A DNA stretch of 64,000 nucleotides, from contig PAHY01000042.1 in the NCBI GenBank assembly GCA_002705055.1, positions 62,001 to 126,000 on the forward strand, written 5' to 3'. A program made the position numbers and the translations under genes. This stretch comes from Planctomycetota bacterium. Its GTDB lineage: Bacteria > Planctomycetota > UBA1135. Numbering within the stretch: position 1 is the first letter of the stretch; each line of letters begins with the position of its first letter. The notes beneath the pieces were generated by a model, which saw nothing but the letters and a program-made list of their open reading frames with translations, was not told the DNA's origin and did no database searches. Positions 28,371 through 45,586 of this stretch are shown here, piece by piece.

Positions 28371-28676
28371 CTAAGCCTTGATGCGGACGTCGACTCCAGC
28401 CGACAGGACGAGGCGGTTGAGCGCATCGACCGTTTGCGGCGTGGGATCGAGCAGATACATGAGCCGCTTGTGAGTGCGGATCTCGAACTGCTCGCGGGCC
28501 TTCTTGTTGACGTGCGGCGAACGCAGGACGGTGTAGCGCTCGCATCGCGTCGGCAGCGGGATCGGACCCGAGACCGCGACGCCGGTGAGGCGGGCGGCTT
28601 CGATGATCGACTCCGTGGCCTGGTCAATGGCCTCGTGGTCGTATGCCTCGAGACGGATCTTGATTTTCTGTGCCAT
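28371..28676 (-). CDS. rpsJ: 30S ribosomal protein S10 (NusE)
   Basis: A 101-residue S10, also an antitermination partner of NusB. It contains [20 protein letters not shown] and ends with the DVRIKA motif. It is the first gene of the S10 cluster and has its own promoter about 100 nt upstream. Confidence 0.98.
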   Translation of the reverse strand: MAQKIKIRLEAYDHEAIDQATESIIEAARLTGVAVSGPIPLPTRCERYTVLRSPHVNKKAREQFEIRTHKRLMYLLDPTPQTVDALNRLVLSAGVDVRIKA

Positions 28677-28782
28677 GACTATGCAACGCTAGCCCCGGGT
28701 CCTCTATCCGAGCGGCTTACCTGGGGGGTCTCGCCGACTGCGGCCCGGATTTGCCGGGGCTCTCCCGTAAAAGGGGCCAAGT

Positions 28783-28810
28783 ATTCTATGGACGGACCTC
28801 AGGAGGTCAA
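28783..28810 (-). promoter_or_regulatory. sigma70-type promoter of the S10-spc-alpha cluster
   Basis: TTGACC (28805-28810) and TAGAAT (28783-28788) with a 16-nt spacer. The -35 covers the fusA stop codon. The transcript would have a leader of about 100 nt before rpsJ, a place where L4-type feedback acts in other bacteria. Confidence 0.75.
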
Positions 28811-30876
28811 GGCCCGCGCTCTGATTCCCGGTCGGAAATCCCCAATTTGGCAGATAGTTCGGTCTTTCGGGCTCCTTGAGGAGCGGCATAGCCGCCGAGC
28901 TGCATCGAGAACTCGCCTTTGCCTTGAGTTTGAGATCTCAAGTGCGTCGAGTAGGCGAACATCTCGGCCAGCGGGGCCCGGGCCCGGATCTCCCCCGCAG
29001 CGGGATCGACGGCCCGAATCTCGGCGTGGCGGGAGTTCAGATCGGCGATGACGGCCGAGGTGGCGCTCTCCGGGGCCCGCACCACCAGATCCATCCAGGG
29101 CTCCTGGACCTCGGTCGCTCCTTCCAGGCCCAGCCGCAGCGCCCGGGTCAGCGCGCCCAGGGCCGCGCTGGCCGGCGGCTGGGCCTCGCCGGCGACGCGG
29201 AGCGCCTGGAGCTCCACCTCCACCCCGGTCAGCGGAAGCCCCCAAGCCCCGGACTCGCCGCGCAGGAGATCGAGCGGGAACTCCTGGGCGCGGAGGCCCA
29301 GGCCTTCAAGCAGCTCAGGGCGAACGCGCAGGAGGACGCCGGCGCTCTCGACCGGCCGGAGCTCCACCTGCGCCTCGACGCGCTGGAGCTGGTCCTCAAC
29401 CGGCCATTCGGCCGCCCCTACTGCTGTCACCGCGCGCGTCAGCGCCTCGCGATACGAGACCTGCGGGGCGCCGATCCGGGCATCCACGCCGAACTCCTTC
29501 TCCAGCCGCCGCAGCACGACCTCGAGATGGAGCTCCCCCATCCCGGCCAGAATGTGCTGGCCCGACTCTTCGTCGAGTTCGGTCTGCAGGGTCGGGTCTT
29601 CCCGATCGAGGCAGGCGAGCGCCTGCAGCAGCGCCTCGGCCCCACCCGGCTCGCGCGGCTCGACCGTGACCCGGAGCACCGGCTGCGGGAACTCCATGCC
29701 CTCCAGCGCAAGCTCGGAACCCGGCTCGCACAGGGTGTCCCCCGTCGCGGCGAACTTCAGCCCGCTGATCGCGACGATCTCGCCGGGCCCGGCCTCCTCG
29801 ATGGCGGTGCGGTCGTCGGCGTGGATGCGCAGCAGGCGCCCGACGCGCTCCTTGCGCCCGGTCCGCGCCACGACCAGCTTGGCGCCGGTCCGCAGTCGGC
29901 CGGCAAAGACCCGCGCAAAATGCAGGTCGCCGAAGGACTCGTGGTAGATCTTGAAGACCAGAGCCGTGAGCGGCTCGTCTTCCCGCGGCTCGCGCTCGGC
30001 GGCGCTGCCATCGGCCCGCTCGCCGCGCACCGGCGGCCGCTCAAGCGGCGAAGGCAACCAGTCCACGACCGCGTCGAGCACCGGCTGGATGCCCTTGTTG
30101 CGCAGCGCCGCTCCGGCCAGCACCGGGGCCATCCGCCGCGCCTGCACGGCCTCGCGGATCGCGGCCCGCAGCTCGTCGGCCGTCAGCCGGCCCTGTTCGA
30201 GGTAGCGGTCCGCCCAGGCCTCGTCGAGCTCCGCGACCCGGCTGCACAGCTGATCGCGCGCCTCGGCGACGCGCGCCCGATCCTCCTCGGGGATCGGACC
30301 GCGCACCAGCTCGCGCCCCAGCTCGTCGGTCCAGTCCAGCGACTCTTCGCGCAGCAGGTCGTAGACCCCGGCGAAGCTCTCGCCCTCGCCACGCGGGAGT
30401 TGCACCGGCACCGCCAGCACTCCGAGCCGCTCCTGCACGCTGGCGACTGCGGCCTCATAGTCGGCGCCGAGGCGATCCATCTTGTTGATCAGGAAGATCA
30501 GCGGGACCTGGTGCCGCTTGGCCTGGCGCAGCACGGTCTCGGTCTGGGGCTGCACCCCCGCGACCGCATCTACCACCACCACCGCGCCATCCAGCACCCG
30601 CAGGGAGCGCTCGACCTCGACGGTGAAGTCGACGTGACCCGGAGTATCGATCAGCTGCAGGTGGTGCTCACGCCAGTCGCAGGCCGTGACGGCCGCCGTG
30701 ATCGTGATGCCGCGCTCGCGCTCCTGCTCCATCCAGTCGAGCGTCGCCGTGCCATCGTGCACCTCGCCCATGCGGTGCTCGATCCCGGTGTAGAACAGGA
30801 TCCGCTCCGAGACCGTGGTCTTGCCCGCATCAATGTGGGCGACGATGCCGAAGTTGCGCAGCCGCGCCAGGTCCAT
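28807..30876 (-). CDS. fusA: elongation factor G, divergent domain IV
   Basis: A 689-residue EF-G family GTPase for translocation or recycling. The G domain is normal: AHIDAGKTT (13-21), DTPGH (78-82), NKMD (131-134). Domains II, III (GMGELHLEVVLRRL) and V (APLAEMFAYSTHLRSQTQGKG) are present. Domain IV (about 471-600) is unusual: the QTGGRGQYGHV-type tip region of canonical EF-G is absent and replaced by unrelated sequence. It lies in the str position after rpsL, rpsG and a Tsr3-like gene. It may be the main EF-G of this lineage or a paralogue. Confidence 0.9.
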   Translation of the reverse strand: MDLARLRNFGIVAHIDAGKTTVSERILFYTGIEHRMGEVHDGTATLDWMEQERERGITITAAVTACDWREHHLQLIDTPGHVDFTVEVERSLRVLDGAVVVVDAVAGVQPQTETVLRQAKRHQVPLIFLINKMDRLGADYEAAVASVQERLGVLAVPVQLPRGEGESFAGVYDLLREESLDWTDELGRELVRGPIPEEDRARVAEARDQLCSRVAELDEAWADRYLEQGRLTADELRAAIREAVQARRMAPVLAGAALRNKGIQPVLDAVVDWLPSPLERPPVRGERADGSAAEREPREDEPLTALVFKIYHESFGDLHFARVFAGRLRTGAKLVVARTGRKERVGRLLRIHADDRTAIEEAGPGEIVAISGLKFAATGDTLCEPGSELALEGMEFPQPVLRVTVEPREPGGAEALLQALACLDREDPTLQTELDEESGQHILAGMGELHLEVVLRRLEKEFGVDARIGAPQVSYREALTRAVTAVGAAEWPVEDQLQRVEAQVELRPVESAGVLLRVRPELLEGLGLRAQEFPLDLLRGESGAWGLPLTGVEVELQALRVAGEAQPPASAALGALTRALRLGLEGATEVQEPWMDLVVRAPESATSAVIADLNSRHAEIRAVDPAAGEIRARAPLAEMFAYSTHLRSQTQGKGEFSMQLGGYAAPQGARKTELSAKLGISDRESERGP

Positions 30877-30882
30877 GGCGCG

Positions 30883-30888
30883 ATTCTA
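30883..30888 (-). promoter_or_regulatory. putative -10 (TAGAAT) for a leaderless fusA start
   Basis: TAGAAT includes the TAG stop of the Tsr3-like gene and ends 6 nt before the fusA ATG. It matches the -10 of the rpsJ promoter exactly. The -35 is weak. Confidence 0.4.
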
Positions 30889-31356
30889 GGCCCCGGCCTC
30901 GAGCAGCGCAGCGTTGCGCTCGAGGTATTGCTCGGCCCAGTAGTAGCCCTCGAGCAGGCGGTCGTCGCGCTGCCCCAGCATGGCGATCGCGGCGTGCAGA
31001 GCCTCGATGCTTGCCAGGCCGGTCTCGGGATCCTCGAAGTAGTTCGACTTGCGCGGGTAGGCCGTCACCAGCCCCTTGGGCAGGCTGCGCTTGTGCAGCG
31101 TGCCTTGAACCCCGCGCAGAACCCGCGGCAGGTCGCGCCAGCTGGAATCGATCAGCAGAAGCGGACGACTTGCGTCTTCGGGGCCCAGCGGCTCGCCGTC
31201 CGGGTGCAGCAGCGTGACCTCGCCCACCTCGACCTCGTCGCCGAGCGCGCAGTGAATCCAGCGGATCGGCCACTCCTCGCGCCCGCGCAACGGGGTGAGC
31301 GAGCACTTCTTGGGCGACTCCTTGTTGAGGCGCAGCAGGATGATCTCGGCGGACAT
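30886..31356 (-). CDS. Tsr3-like (TDD superfamily) putative rRNA aminocarboxypropyl transferase
   Basis: A 156-residue protein that looks like Tsr3 (DUF367 family). It has an N-terminal KESPKKCSL segment like the Tsr3 PKKCT motif, LGPEDASRPLLLIDSSW (about 57-73) like the SPEDR...VDCSW stretch, and a C-terminal SIEALHAAIAML...YYWAEQYLERN (about 116-148) like the EALAAAL...WG..FLELN end. In archaea and eukaryotes Tsr3 moves an acp group from S-adenosylmethionine onto a small-subunit rRNA uridine. The related DTW proteins modify tRNA. Its place between rpsG and fusA supports a ribosome role here, by inference. Confidence 0.6.
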   Translation of the reverse strand: MSAEIILLRLNKESPKKCSLTPLRGREEWPIRWIHCALGDEVEVGEVTLLHPDGEPLGPEDASRPLLLIDSSWRDLPRVLRGVQGTLHKRSLPKGLVTAYPRKSNYFEDPETGLASIEALHAAIAMLGQRDDRLLEGYYWAEQYLERNAALLEAGA

Positions 31357-31421
31357 GGCGGGCGGAATTGCGAACGGGCGACCGTGAACCGGCCGCCCGC
31401 GCGCTGGAGACGCTGCAGCGT

Positions 31422-31895
31422 CTAGAAGTTGAAGTGGCTGTAAGCCTTGTTGGCTTCGGCCATCTTGTGGACGTTCTCCTTCCACTGGACCGAGGCGCCG
31501 GTGTTGTTGCAAGCGTCCACGAACTCCGTGGAGAGGCGCCGCGCCATGGGCATGCCCTTTTTCTTGCGGGCGTTGCCGACGATCCAGCGGATCGCCAGAG
31601 CCTGGGCGCGCTTCGGCGAAACTTCGCGCGGGACCTGGTAGTTCGAGCCGCCGACGCGCTTCGAACGGACCTCGACGCTGGGGCGCACGTTTTCGAGCGC
31701 GGTCAGGAAGACCTGTTCGGCCGGAACCTCGTCGAGCTTCTTGGCCGCCATCTCGCAGGCATCGTAGAACACAGCCATGGCCGTGGACTTCTTGCCGTCC
31801 TGCATGAGCTGGTTGATGAACTTGGTCGCAACCATCGAGCCGAACTTCGGATCCGGCTGCTGGAACTTCGCGGTGGACTTGTAGTTACGCGGCAT
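31422..31895 (-). CDS. rpsG: 30S ribosomal protein S7
   Basis: A 157-residue S7, which starts assembly of the 30S head. KSTAMAVFYDACEMAAKKLD and MPMARRLSTEFVDACNNTG are family landmarks. It follows rpsL by 14 nt, the usual str order. Confidence 0.97.
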   Translation of the reverse strand: MPRNYKSTAKFQQPDPKFGSMVATKFINQLMQDGKKSTAMAVFYDACEMAAKKLDEVPAEQVFLTALENVRPSVEVRSKRVGGSNYQVPREVSPKRAQALAIRWIVGNARKKKGMPMARRLSTEFVDACNNTGASVQWKENVHKMAEANKAYSHFNF

Positions 31896-31909
31896 GACTG
31901 AACCTCTGC

Positions 31910-32278
<369 letters not shown>

Positions 32279-32321
32279 CTTTGCGAATGCTTGCCCGGAT
32301 TCGGGCGAGAAAGGGCGTCAA

Positions 32322-32349
32322 ATCGTACGGGATTCGACGAAAAAGTCAA
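32322..32349 (-). promoter_or_regulatory. sigma70-type promoter of the rpsL (str) unit
   Basis: TTGACT (32344-32349) and TACGAT (32322-32327) with a 16-nt spacer. The -35 sits directly in the T-rich tail of the rpoC terminator. The leader to rpsL is about 38 nt. Confidence 0.7.
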
Positions 32350-32352
32350 GCA

Positions 32353-32377
32353 TCCCGGCGGGTGAAGCCCGCCGGGA
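32353..32377 (-). terminator. terminator of rpoBC
   Basis: Perfect 10-bp arms (32353-32362 and 32368-32377) around a 5-nt loop lie 9 nt after the rpoC stop. On the minus strand they are followed by TGCTTGACTTTTT. Confidence 0.65.
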
Positions 32378-32386
32378 CGCCGGGGA

Positions 32387-36604
<4,218 letters not shown>

Positions 36605-36639
36605 TTGGTTTGCCAGGTGTGGGCGTTGGCCGGAAGGGC

Positions 36640-40410
<3,771 letters not shown>

Positions 40411-40462
40411 GGGCTGGGTCCCGGCGTGGGTGAGAAGTGGTGCGGTCAACGACCGCGCCTGG

Positions 40463-40486
40463 AAAAGAACGGCGCCCCGTTCTTCC
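40463..40486 (-). terminator. attenuator-like hairpin between rplL and rpoB
   Basis: On the minus strand GAAGAACGG pairs with CCGTTCTT around GGCG, followed by TTCC. Partial termination here would set the ratio of L7/L12 to polymerase, as in the E. coli rplL-rpoB gap. A 16-bp palindrome also lies at 40554-40569. The rest of the 207-nt gap shows no gene. Confidence 0.45.
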
Positions 40487-40617
40487 AGACTAGCAAATGG
40501 CCCGTCCCGGCCCGATCAGGGCAGGGCGAGGCAGAAGCGACCCATGAGGGCCACCCGCCGCGCGGCGGGCGCCCCCCATGGGGATCGCTCGATCCAGAGT
40601 CAGTGGATGGGCCAGGA

Positions 40618-41028
40618 TCAACCCAGCTTGACGGAAGCGCCAGCTTCCTCGAGCTGCTTCTTGATGTCCTCGGCTTCGTCCTTGGACACGCCTTCCTTGA
40701 CGGCCTTCGGGGCCGACTCGACCATCTCCTTGGCCTCCTTGAGGCCGAGGCCGGTGATCGCACGGACGACCTTGATCACGTTGATCTTCTTGTCGCCAGC
40801 GCCATCCAGGATGACGTCGAAAGAGGTCTTCTCTTCGGCAGCTTCGCCGGCGTCGCCACCGCCACCGCCAGCAGCGGCAACGGCCACCGGAGCAGCAGCG
40901 CTCACGCCCCAACGCTCTTCCATGGCCTTGACGAGGGTCGCGGCCTTACCGAGGGGGAGAGCATCGAGCTGCTTGAACAGCTCCTCGAGATCCGCGTCGA
41001 GTTCGACGGTTTGGGTCTCTTCGGTCAT
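40618..41028 (-). CDS. rplL: 50S ribosomal protein L7/L12
   Basis: A 136-residue L7/L12 stalk protein, with an N-terminal dimer domain, an Ala/Gly hinge ([20 protein letters not shown]) and a C-terminal factor-binding domain ([20 protein letters not shown]). Confidence 0.98.
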   Translation of the reverse strand: MTEETQTVELDADLEELFKQLDALPLGKAATLVKAMEERWGVSAAAPVAVAAAGGGGGDAGEAAEEKTSFDVILDGAGDKKINVIKVVRAITGLGLKEAKEMVESAPKAVKEGVSKDEAEDIKKQLEEAGASVKLG

Positions 41029-41091
41029 GGTTCTAATTTGATTGCTTGGTTTCGCGGGATGCGGGAATCGGGTCGCAACTGGATCGAGCGA

Positions 41092-41628
41092 TCAGGCAGC
41101 GTCCCCCTGGTCCGCCCGTGCTTGCATGCAGCGGGCGGTGGATGCCCCGACCTCGTTGAGGACGGTGGCGAGCTTGCGAGCCGGGGCGGAGATGACACCG
41201 ACCATCATGGCGCGCAGGGTTTGACGGTCCGGCATGCCGGCGATGGAGGCAGCCTCCGTCGCGTTCATGACGGTTCCGTCGAAGAAGGCGCCGCGGTACG
41301 TGACCTTGCGATCGTCCTTGGCCTTCTTGTAGATCTTCTCGATCGCCTTGGCGGCCGAGATCGTCGCCTCGGTGTCGCCCACCAGCAGCGCAGCGCTGCC
41401 CATGCTCCAGGCGTCTTCTTCCAGCTCGATGCCGACTTCGCGCAGGGCGACGCGCACCAGGCGCTTCTTGCCGAGTACGAGCTGAGCACCCGTCTCGCGG
41501 ACTTCGTTGCGCAGGCTCTGCGCCTCTTCGACCGAGAGGGACTCGACGCCGAGCAGGACGACTCCGTCCTGATCCTTCACGAGTTCGGAGTACTCGCGGA
41601 CGATCCATTCATTGATGTAGCTGACCAT
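41092..41628 (-). CDS. rplJ: 50S ribosomal protein L10
   Basis: A 178-residue L10, the base of the L12 stalk. The N-terminal domain is present (GVESLSVEEAQSLRNEVRET) with C-terminal helices for L12 dimers. GGAGG lies upstream of the ATG. Confidence 0.93.
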   Translation of the reverse strand: MVSYINEWIVREYSELVKDQDGVVLLGVESLSVEEAQSLRNEVRETGAQLVLGKKRLVRVALREVGIELEEDAWSMGSAALLVGDTEATISAAKAIEKIYKKAKDDRKVTYRGAFFDGTVMNATEAASIAGMPDRQTLRAMMVGVISAPARKLATVLNEVGASTARCMQARADQGDAA

Positions 41629-41642
41629 CTGGTTGTCCTCCG

Positions 41643-42332
41643 TTACTGCTGGATGTAATCGACCTTGAGGCCGGGGCCCATCGTGGTCGAGACGCTGATG
41701 TTGCGGATGTACGCCCCCTTGGCCGTTGCCGGACGCAAGGTCATGACGTAATCGAGGAAGGCGCGCGTGTTGTCGGTGAGCTGCTCGCTGGAGAACGAGG
41801 CCTTGCCGACCGGCACGTGCAGGTTCGAGCCGCTGTCAACGCGGAACTCGATCTTGCCGGCGCAGAAGTCGGAGACGGCCTGCGCGGCGTTCGGGGTAAC
41901 CGTGCCGGACTTCGGCGAGGGCATCTTGCCCTGCGGACCGAGAACCCGACCCAGCTTGCCAACCACCCGCATCATGCTGGGGTGGGCGATCACCACGTCG
42001 AAGTCGGTCCAGCCGCCTTCGATCTTGGCGGCCAGTTCGTCGGAACCGACCTCGATGGCACCGGCCTCTTTGCAGGCATCGGCGATCTCGCCTTCTGCGA
42101 AGGCGACGACGCGCACCTGCTTGCCCAAACCATGGGGCAGGCTGACCGCGCCGCGGACCATCTGGTCCGACTTCTTGGGATCGACACCCAGGCGCACGAC
42201 GACCTCGACGGTCTCATCGAACTTGGCCTTCCGGAAACCCTTCAGGGTGTCGAATGCCTCGTTCATGTCGTAGACCTTGGTGCGGTCGACCTTTTCCGCG
42301 TTCTCGCGGGCACGACGGCTCTTGTTCGCCAT
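41643..42332 (-). CDS. rplA: 50S ribosomal protein L1
   Basis: A 229-residue L1, forming the mobile L1 stalk and often repressing the L11 operon. Segments KVYDMNEAFDTLKGFRKAKF and GKLGRVLGPQGKMPSPKSGT are typical. AAGGAGA lies before the ATG. Confidence 0.98.
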   Translation of the reverse strand: MANKSRRARENAEKVDRTKVYDMNEAFDTLKGFRKAKFDETVEVVVRLGVDPKKSDQMVRGAVSLPHGLGKQVRVVAFAEGEIADACKEAGAIEVGSDELAAKIEGGWTDFDVVIAHPSMMRVVGKLGRVLGPQGKMPSPKSGTVTPNAAQAVSDFCAGKIEFRVDSGSNLHVPVGKASFSSEQLTDNTRAFLDYVMTLRPATAKGAYIRNISVSTTMGPGLKVDYIQQ

Positions 42333-42343
42333 GATCGTTCTCC

Positions 42344-42769
42344 TTAGCCCTTGACCTCGATGCCCATGGAACGCGCGGTTCCAGCGATGATGCGAGCTGC
42401 CGCTTCCGCGGAGGCCGCGTTCAGGTCGTTCTTCTTGACCTCGGCGATCTCGTCGACCTGGGCGGCGGTGATCGCTCCCACGATCTCCGAGCCGACCACG
42501 CCCGAGCCCTTCTCGAGGCCAGCCGCCTTCAGGATGAGCACGGCCGCCGGCGGCGACTTGTACTCGATCTCGAAGCTACGGTCCTTGAAGACCGTGATGA
42601 CGACCGGGATGATCATCCCGCGCTTGTCCGCCGTCGCGTCGTTGAACTGCTTGACGAACTCGCCGATCGGGACACCGTGCGCACCCAGGGCCGGACCGAC
42701 CGGCGGAGCCGGGGTCGCAGCGCCTGCGGGGCACTGGAGCTTGATTTTTGCGGTGACTTCTTTTGCCAT
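42344..42769 (-). CDS. rplK: 50S ribosomal protein L11
   Basis: A 141-residue L11 at the GTPase centre, with the N-terminal [19 protein letters not shown] block. ATG at 42769 is chosen because GGGAGGG lies 6 nt upstream, ruling out an in-frame GTG five codons earlier. Confidence 0.98.
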   Translation of the reverse strand: MAKEVTAKIKLQCPAGAATPAPPVGPALGAHGVPIGEFVKQFNDATADKRGMIIPVVITVFKDRSFEIEYKSPPAAVLILKAAGLEKGSGVVGSEIVGAITAAQVDEIAEVKKNDLNAASAEAAARIIAGTARSMGIEVKG

Positions 42770-42837
42770 GTTTTTCCCTCCCACCGTGGTGGTTCAAACG
42801 GGGTGAGAGCCGCGCGAACGCGCCCCTCGGGGCAGGT

Positions 42838-43395
42838 CTAGACGGGCTCGACCTGCCAGTGGTCGATCTCGACGCTGGTGTTGCGACCGAAGATCGTGAC
42901 AGCGATGCTGAGGATTCCTTTGGATTCGTCGACTTCCTCGACCGAACCATCGAAACCTTCGAAGGGCCCCTCGGTGATGCGCACCAGATCGCCGCGCTTG
43001 ATCTTGACGGCCATGCGCGGGCTCTCTTCGCTGTCGTTCATGCGCGAGAGGATGCCGTCGACTTCGTCCGGGGTCATCGGGGTGGGCTCTTCTCCCCCGC
43101 CGACGAAATCGCCGAAGCCTTGGGTCTCGTGCAGCGCGAACCAGACCGACTGGTCTTCTTTGTCTTCGCTGCCCGGCTTGCCGAGATCCGCCTGGAGCAT
43201 GAGGTAGCCCGGGTAGATCTTGCGGCTGACGACCTTCTTCTTGCCGTTCTTGACCTCGGTGAAACGCTCAACCGGCACCAGGATCTGCGGGATCCGGTGC
43301 TCGAGGTTGTCCGCCTTGATGCGCTGCACCAGCTTCTCGCGCACCGAGTCTTCTCGGTTCGTCGCGACGCGGACTACGTACCACTCGAGGCTCAT
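42838..43395 (-). CDS. nusG: transcription termination/antitermination factor NusG
   Basis: A 185-residue NusG. The NGN domain has WYVVRVATNREDSVREKLVQ and PGYLMLQADL, with an acidic insert before the KOW domain (RGDLVRITEGPFEGFDGSVEE). It couples polymerase to ribosomes or Rho. It starts 2 nt after secE. Confidence 0.96.
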   Translation of the reverse strand: MSLEWYVVRVATNREDSVREKLVQRIKADNLEHRIPQILVPVERFTEVKNGKKKVVSRKIYPGYLMLQADLGKPGSEDKEDQSVWFALHETQGFGDFVGGGEEPTPMTPDEVDGILSRMNDSEESPRMAVKIKRGDLVRITEGPFEGFDGSVEEVDESKGILSIAVTIFGRNTSVEIDHWQVEPV

Positions 43396-43397
43396 GA

Positions 43398-43832
43398 CTA
43401 GCTCCAGAGAATGACGTCGAAGACTCGACCGAACACGAAGTCGATCAGAGCCAGGAAGGCCATCAGGATGACCACCGTCACGAGGACGACGATCGAGGAG
43501 TTGCTGGCCTCTTTGAAGGAAGGCCAGGTGACTTTGTTGATTTCGGCTTCGACCTCGATGAGGTGTTGAGCCGTCTTTTCCTTGGCCAGGAACTGCACCC
43601 AGACAAAGGTGAGAACCAGGAAGAGCGCCAGCCCCAGGGCGAAGGAGCCGGTGAGACCGACACCGAAGACCGGAACCTTCGGCATGGATTCGATCAACGG
43701 ACCGCGCAAGCTGACCCAGCGGTCAAGCAGCCCGGCAAAGGCCGTGCAACCGAAGGCGATCGCCGCCTCGCCGAACCAGAATGCAATCTGGCGGGCGTTG
43801 CGACCATCATCCGGCTTGTAGCGGAACAGCAT
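43398..43832 (-). CDS. secE: protein translocase subunit SecE
   Basis: A 144-residue SecE. The conserved cytoplasmic amphipathic segment EAEINKVTWPSFKEASN comes before the essential last membrane helix. Two further hydrophobic stretches upstream suggest a three-helix form like that of E. coli. It sits next to nusG as usual. Confidence 0.93.
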   Translation of the reverse strand: MLFRYKPDDGRNARQIAFWFGEAAIAFGCTAFAGLLDRWVSLRGPLIESMPKVPVFGVGLTGSFALGLALFLVLTFVWVQFLAKEKTAQHLIEVEAEINKVTWPSFKEASNSSIVVLVTVVILMAFLALIDFVFGRVFDVILWS

Positions 43833-43853
43833 GGTGATCTGGGGATCCGGGGA

Positions 43854-44012
43854 TCAGAGCTTCTTCTCGCGGTGGACCTTGTGACCGCCGCAGAACTTGC
43901 AGAACTTCTTCTTCTCGAGCTTGTACTCAGCGCGCAGCTTCTTGCCGGTCGTGTAATTCCGGTTGCGGCACTCTGTGCACTCGAGGAAGACGTAGCGTTC
44001 CTTGTTCTTCAT
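43854..44012 (-). CDS. rpmG: 50S ribosomal protein L33
   Basis: A 52-residue L33, read directly from the sequence. It contains FLECTECRNRNY and KFCKFCGGH, the two CxxC pairs of the zinc-binding form. It lies between tuf and secE, a common place for rpmG. Confidence 0.96.
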   Translation of the reverse strand: MKNKERYVFLECTECRNRNYTTGKKLRAEYKLEKKKFCKFCGGHKVHREKKL

Positions 44013-44028
44013 GATTCTGGTGAGTCAG

Positions 44029-44118
44029 GGCGCCGAAGCGCCGGCCCGCCCGAAGGCGGAAGCCTGTTGCTGGCGCAACAGACAGAAAGCGGCCGGGGCC
44101 GCGCGAGCGACCCCGGCC
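44029..44118 (-). terminator. four tandem hairpins between tuf and rpmG
   Basis: Four inverted repeats fill the gap: 44091-44098 with 44111-44118 (8-bp GC-rich stem, then GCTTTCTGTCTGTT on the minus strand), 44064-44081 (7-bp stem), 44046-44059 and 44029-44042 (5-bp stems with TTCG tetraloops on the minus strand). The first looks like a terminator of tuf; the others may protect or process the 3' end. Confidence 0.55.
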
Positions 44119-44127
44119 TGGAGACCC

Positions 44128-45333
44128 TTATTCGTGGATCTTGGCGACGACACCCGCACCGACGGTGCGGCCACCCTCACGAATCGCGAAGCGCAGTTGC
44201 TCGTGCATCGCGATCGGGGTGAGCAGGGTGACGGTCATCTTGACGTTGTCACCAGGCATGACCATCTCGACGCCGTCGGCCAGCTCGATGGTGCCGGTCA
44301 CGTCAGTCGTACGGAAGTAGAACTGCGGACGGTAACCCGAGAAGAACGGCTTGTGACGGCCACCTTCGTCCTTGCTGAGGATGTAGACCTCGGCCTCGAA
44401 CTTGGTGTGCGGGGTGATGGTGCCCGGCTTCGCGAGGACCTGGCCGCGCTCGACCTCGTCCTTCTTGACGCCACGGAGCAGCACACCGACGTTGTCGCCC
44501 GCCTGACCTTCATCGAGAGTCTTCTGGAACATCTCGACACCGGTGCAGGTGGTCTTCGCGGTGGCGGTGATGCCGACGATTTCGATTTCCTCGCCGACCT
44601 TGATGATGCCGGTCTCGACACGGCCGGTCACCACGGTGCCACGACCTTCGATCGAGAACACGTCTTCAACAGGCATCAGGAAAGGCTTGTCGATTTCGCG
44701 CTCCGGCTCGGGGATGTAAGCATCCACCGCGTCCATCAGGGCCTTCATCGAAGCGAAGCGATCGTCATCGACGCCGGCGCCCTCTTGGGCAGCCTCGAGA
44801 GCCTTCAGAGCCGAACCCTGGATGACAGGAATGTCATCGCCCGGGAAGTCGTACTCGCTCAGGAGCTCGCGGATTTCCATTTCGACGAGCTCGAGGAGCT
44901 CCTCGTCGTCGACCATGTCGCACTTGTTCATGAAGACGACCATGGCCGGCACGTTCACCTGCTTCGCAAGGAGGATGTGCTCCTTGGTCTGCGGCATCGG
45001 GCCGTCGGTCGCGGCAACCACCAGGATTGCGCCGTCCATCTGGGCGGCACCGGTGATCATGTTCTTCACGTAGTCGGCGTGGCCGGGGCAGTCCACGTGA
45101 GCGTAGTGACGAGCTTCCGTCTCGTACTCAACGTGGGCGGTCGAGATCGTGATGCCTCGAGCCTTTTCTTCGGGGGCCTTGTCAATCTCGTCGAATGCCT
45201 TGGCCTTGGAGCCGGTGGCAATTGCGAGATAACCGGTGATGGCCGCGGTGAGCGTGGTCTTCCCGTGGTCGACGTGACCAATGGTGCCCACGTTCACGTG
45301 CGGTTTGGTGCGTTCAAAGACTTCCTTCGCCAT
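44128..45333 (-). CDS. tuf: elongation factor Tu
   Basis: A 401-residue EF-Tu with [21 protein letters not shown] and NKCDMV motifs. ATG at 45333 gives the universal [20 protein letters not shown] start; an ATG five codons upstream is less likely. It follows four tRNA genes, the arrangement of tufB in E. coli. There is no tuf beside fusA. Confidence 0.98.
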   Translation of the reverse strand: MAKEVFERTKPHVNVGTIGHVDHGKTTLTAAITGYLAIATGSKAKAFDEIDKAPEEKARGITISTAHVEYETEARHYAHVDCPGHADYVKNMITGAAQMDGAILVVAATDGPMPQTKEHILLAKQVNVPAMVVFMNKCDMVDDEELLELVEMEIRELLSEYDFPGDDIPVIQGSALKALEAAQEGAGVDDDRFASMKALMDAVDAYIPEPEREIDKPFLMPVEDVFSIEGRGTVVTGRVETGIIKVGEEIEIVGITATAKTTCTGVEMFQKTLDEGQAGDNVGVLLRGVKKDEVERGQVLAKPGTITPHTKFEAEVYILSKDEGGRHKPFFSGYRPQFYFRTTDVTGTIELADGVEMVMPGDNVKMTVTLLTPIAMHEQLRFAIREGGRTVGAGVVAKIHE

Positions 45334-45444
45334 TGGTCTGAACCCCATTCAAGGGGTGCGCGGATGTCGTCGTGGTCGGTGTGGTTAGGGGTGAGGACCG
45401 GCAAGAGCCGGATGAGAACCCACTGGGAAGCCCAGCGAGCATTC

Positions 45445-45519
<75 letters not shown>

Positions 45520-45586
45520 GCGCTCGACACGAAGTCGAACGGAGGGAGAAAGATTTGCGCTTGTTGCCGTGAAACGACGGAGCGGG

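Noticed and set aside
40554..40580. Palindromes in the rplL-rpoB gap as a mobile-element end
   Set aside because: No paired end, target duplication or transposase is present.
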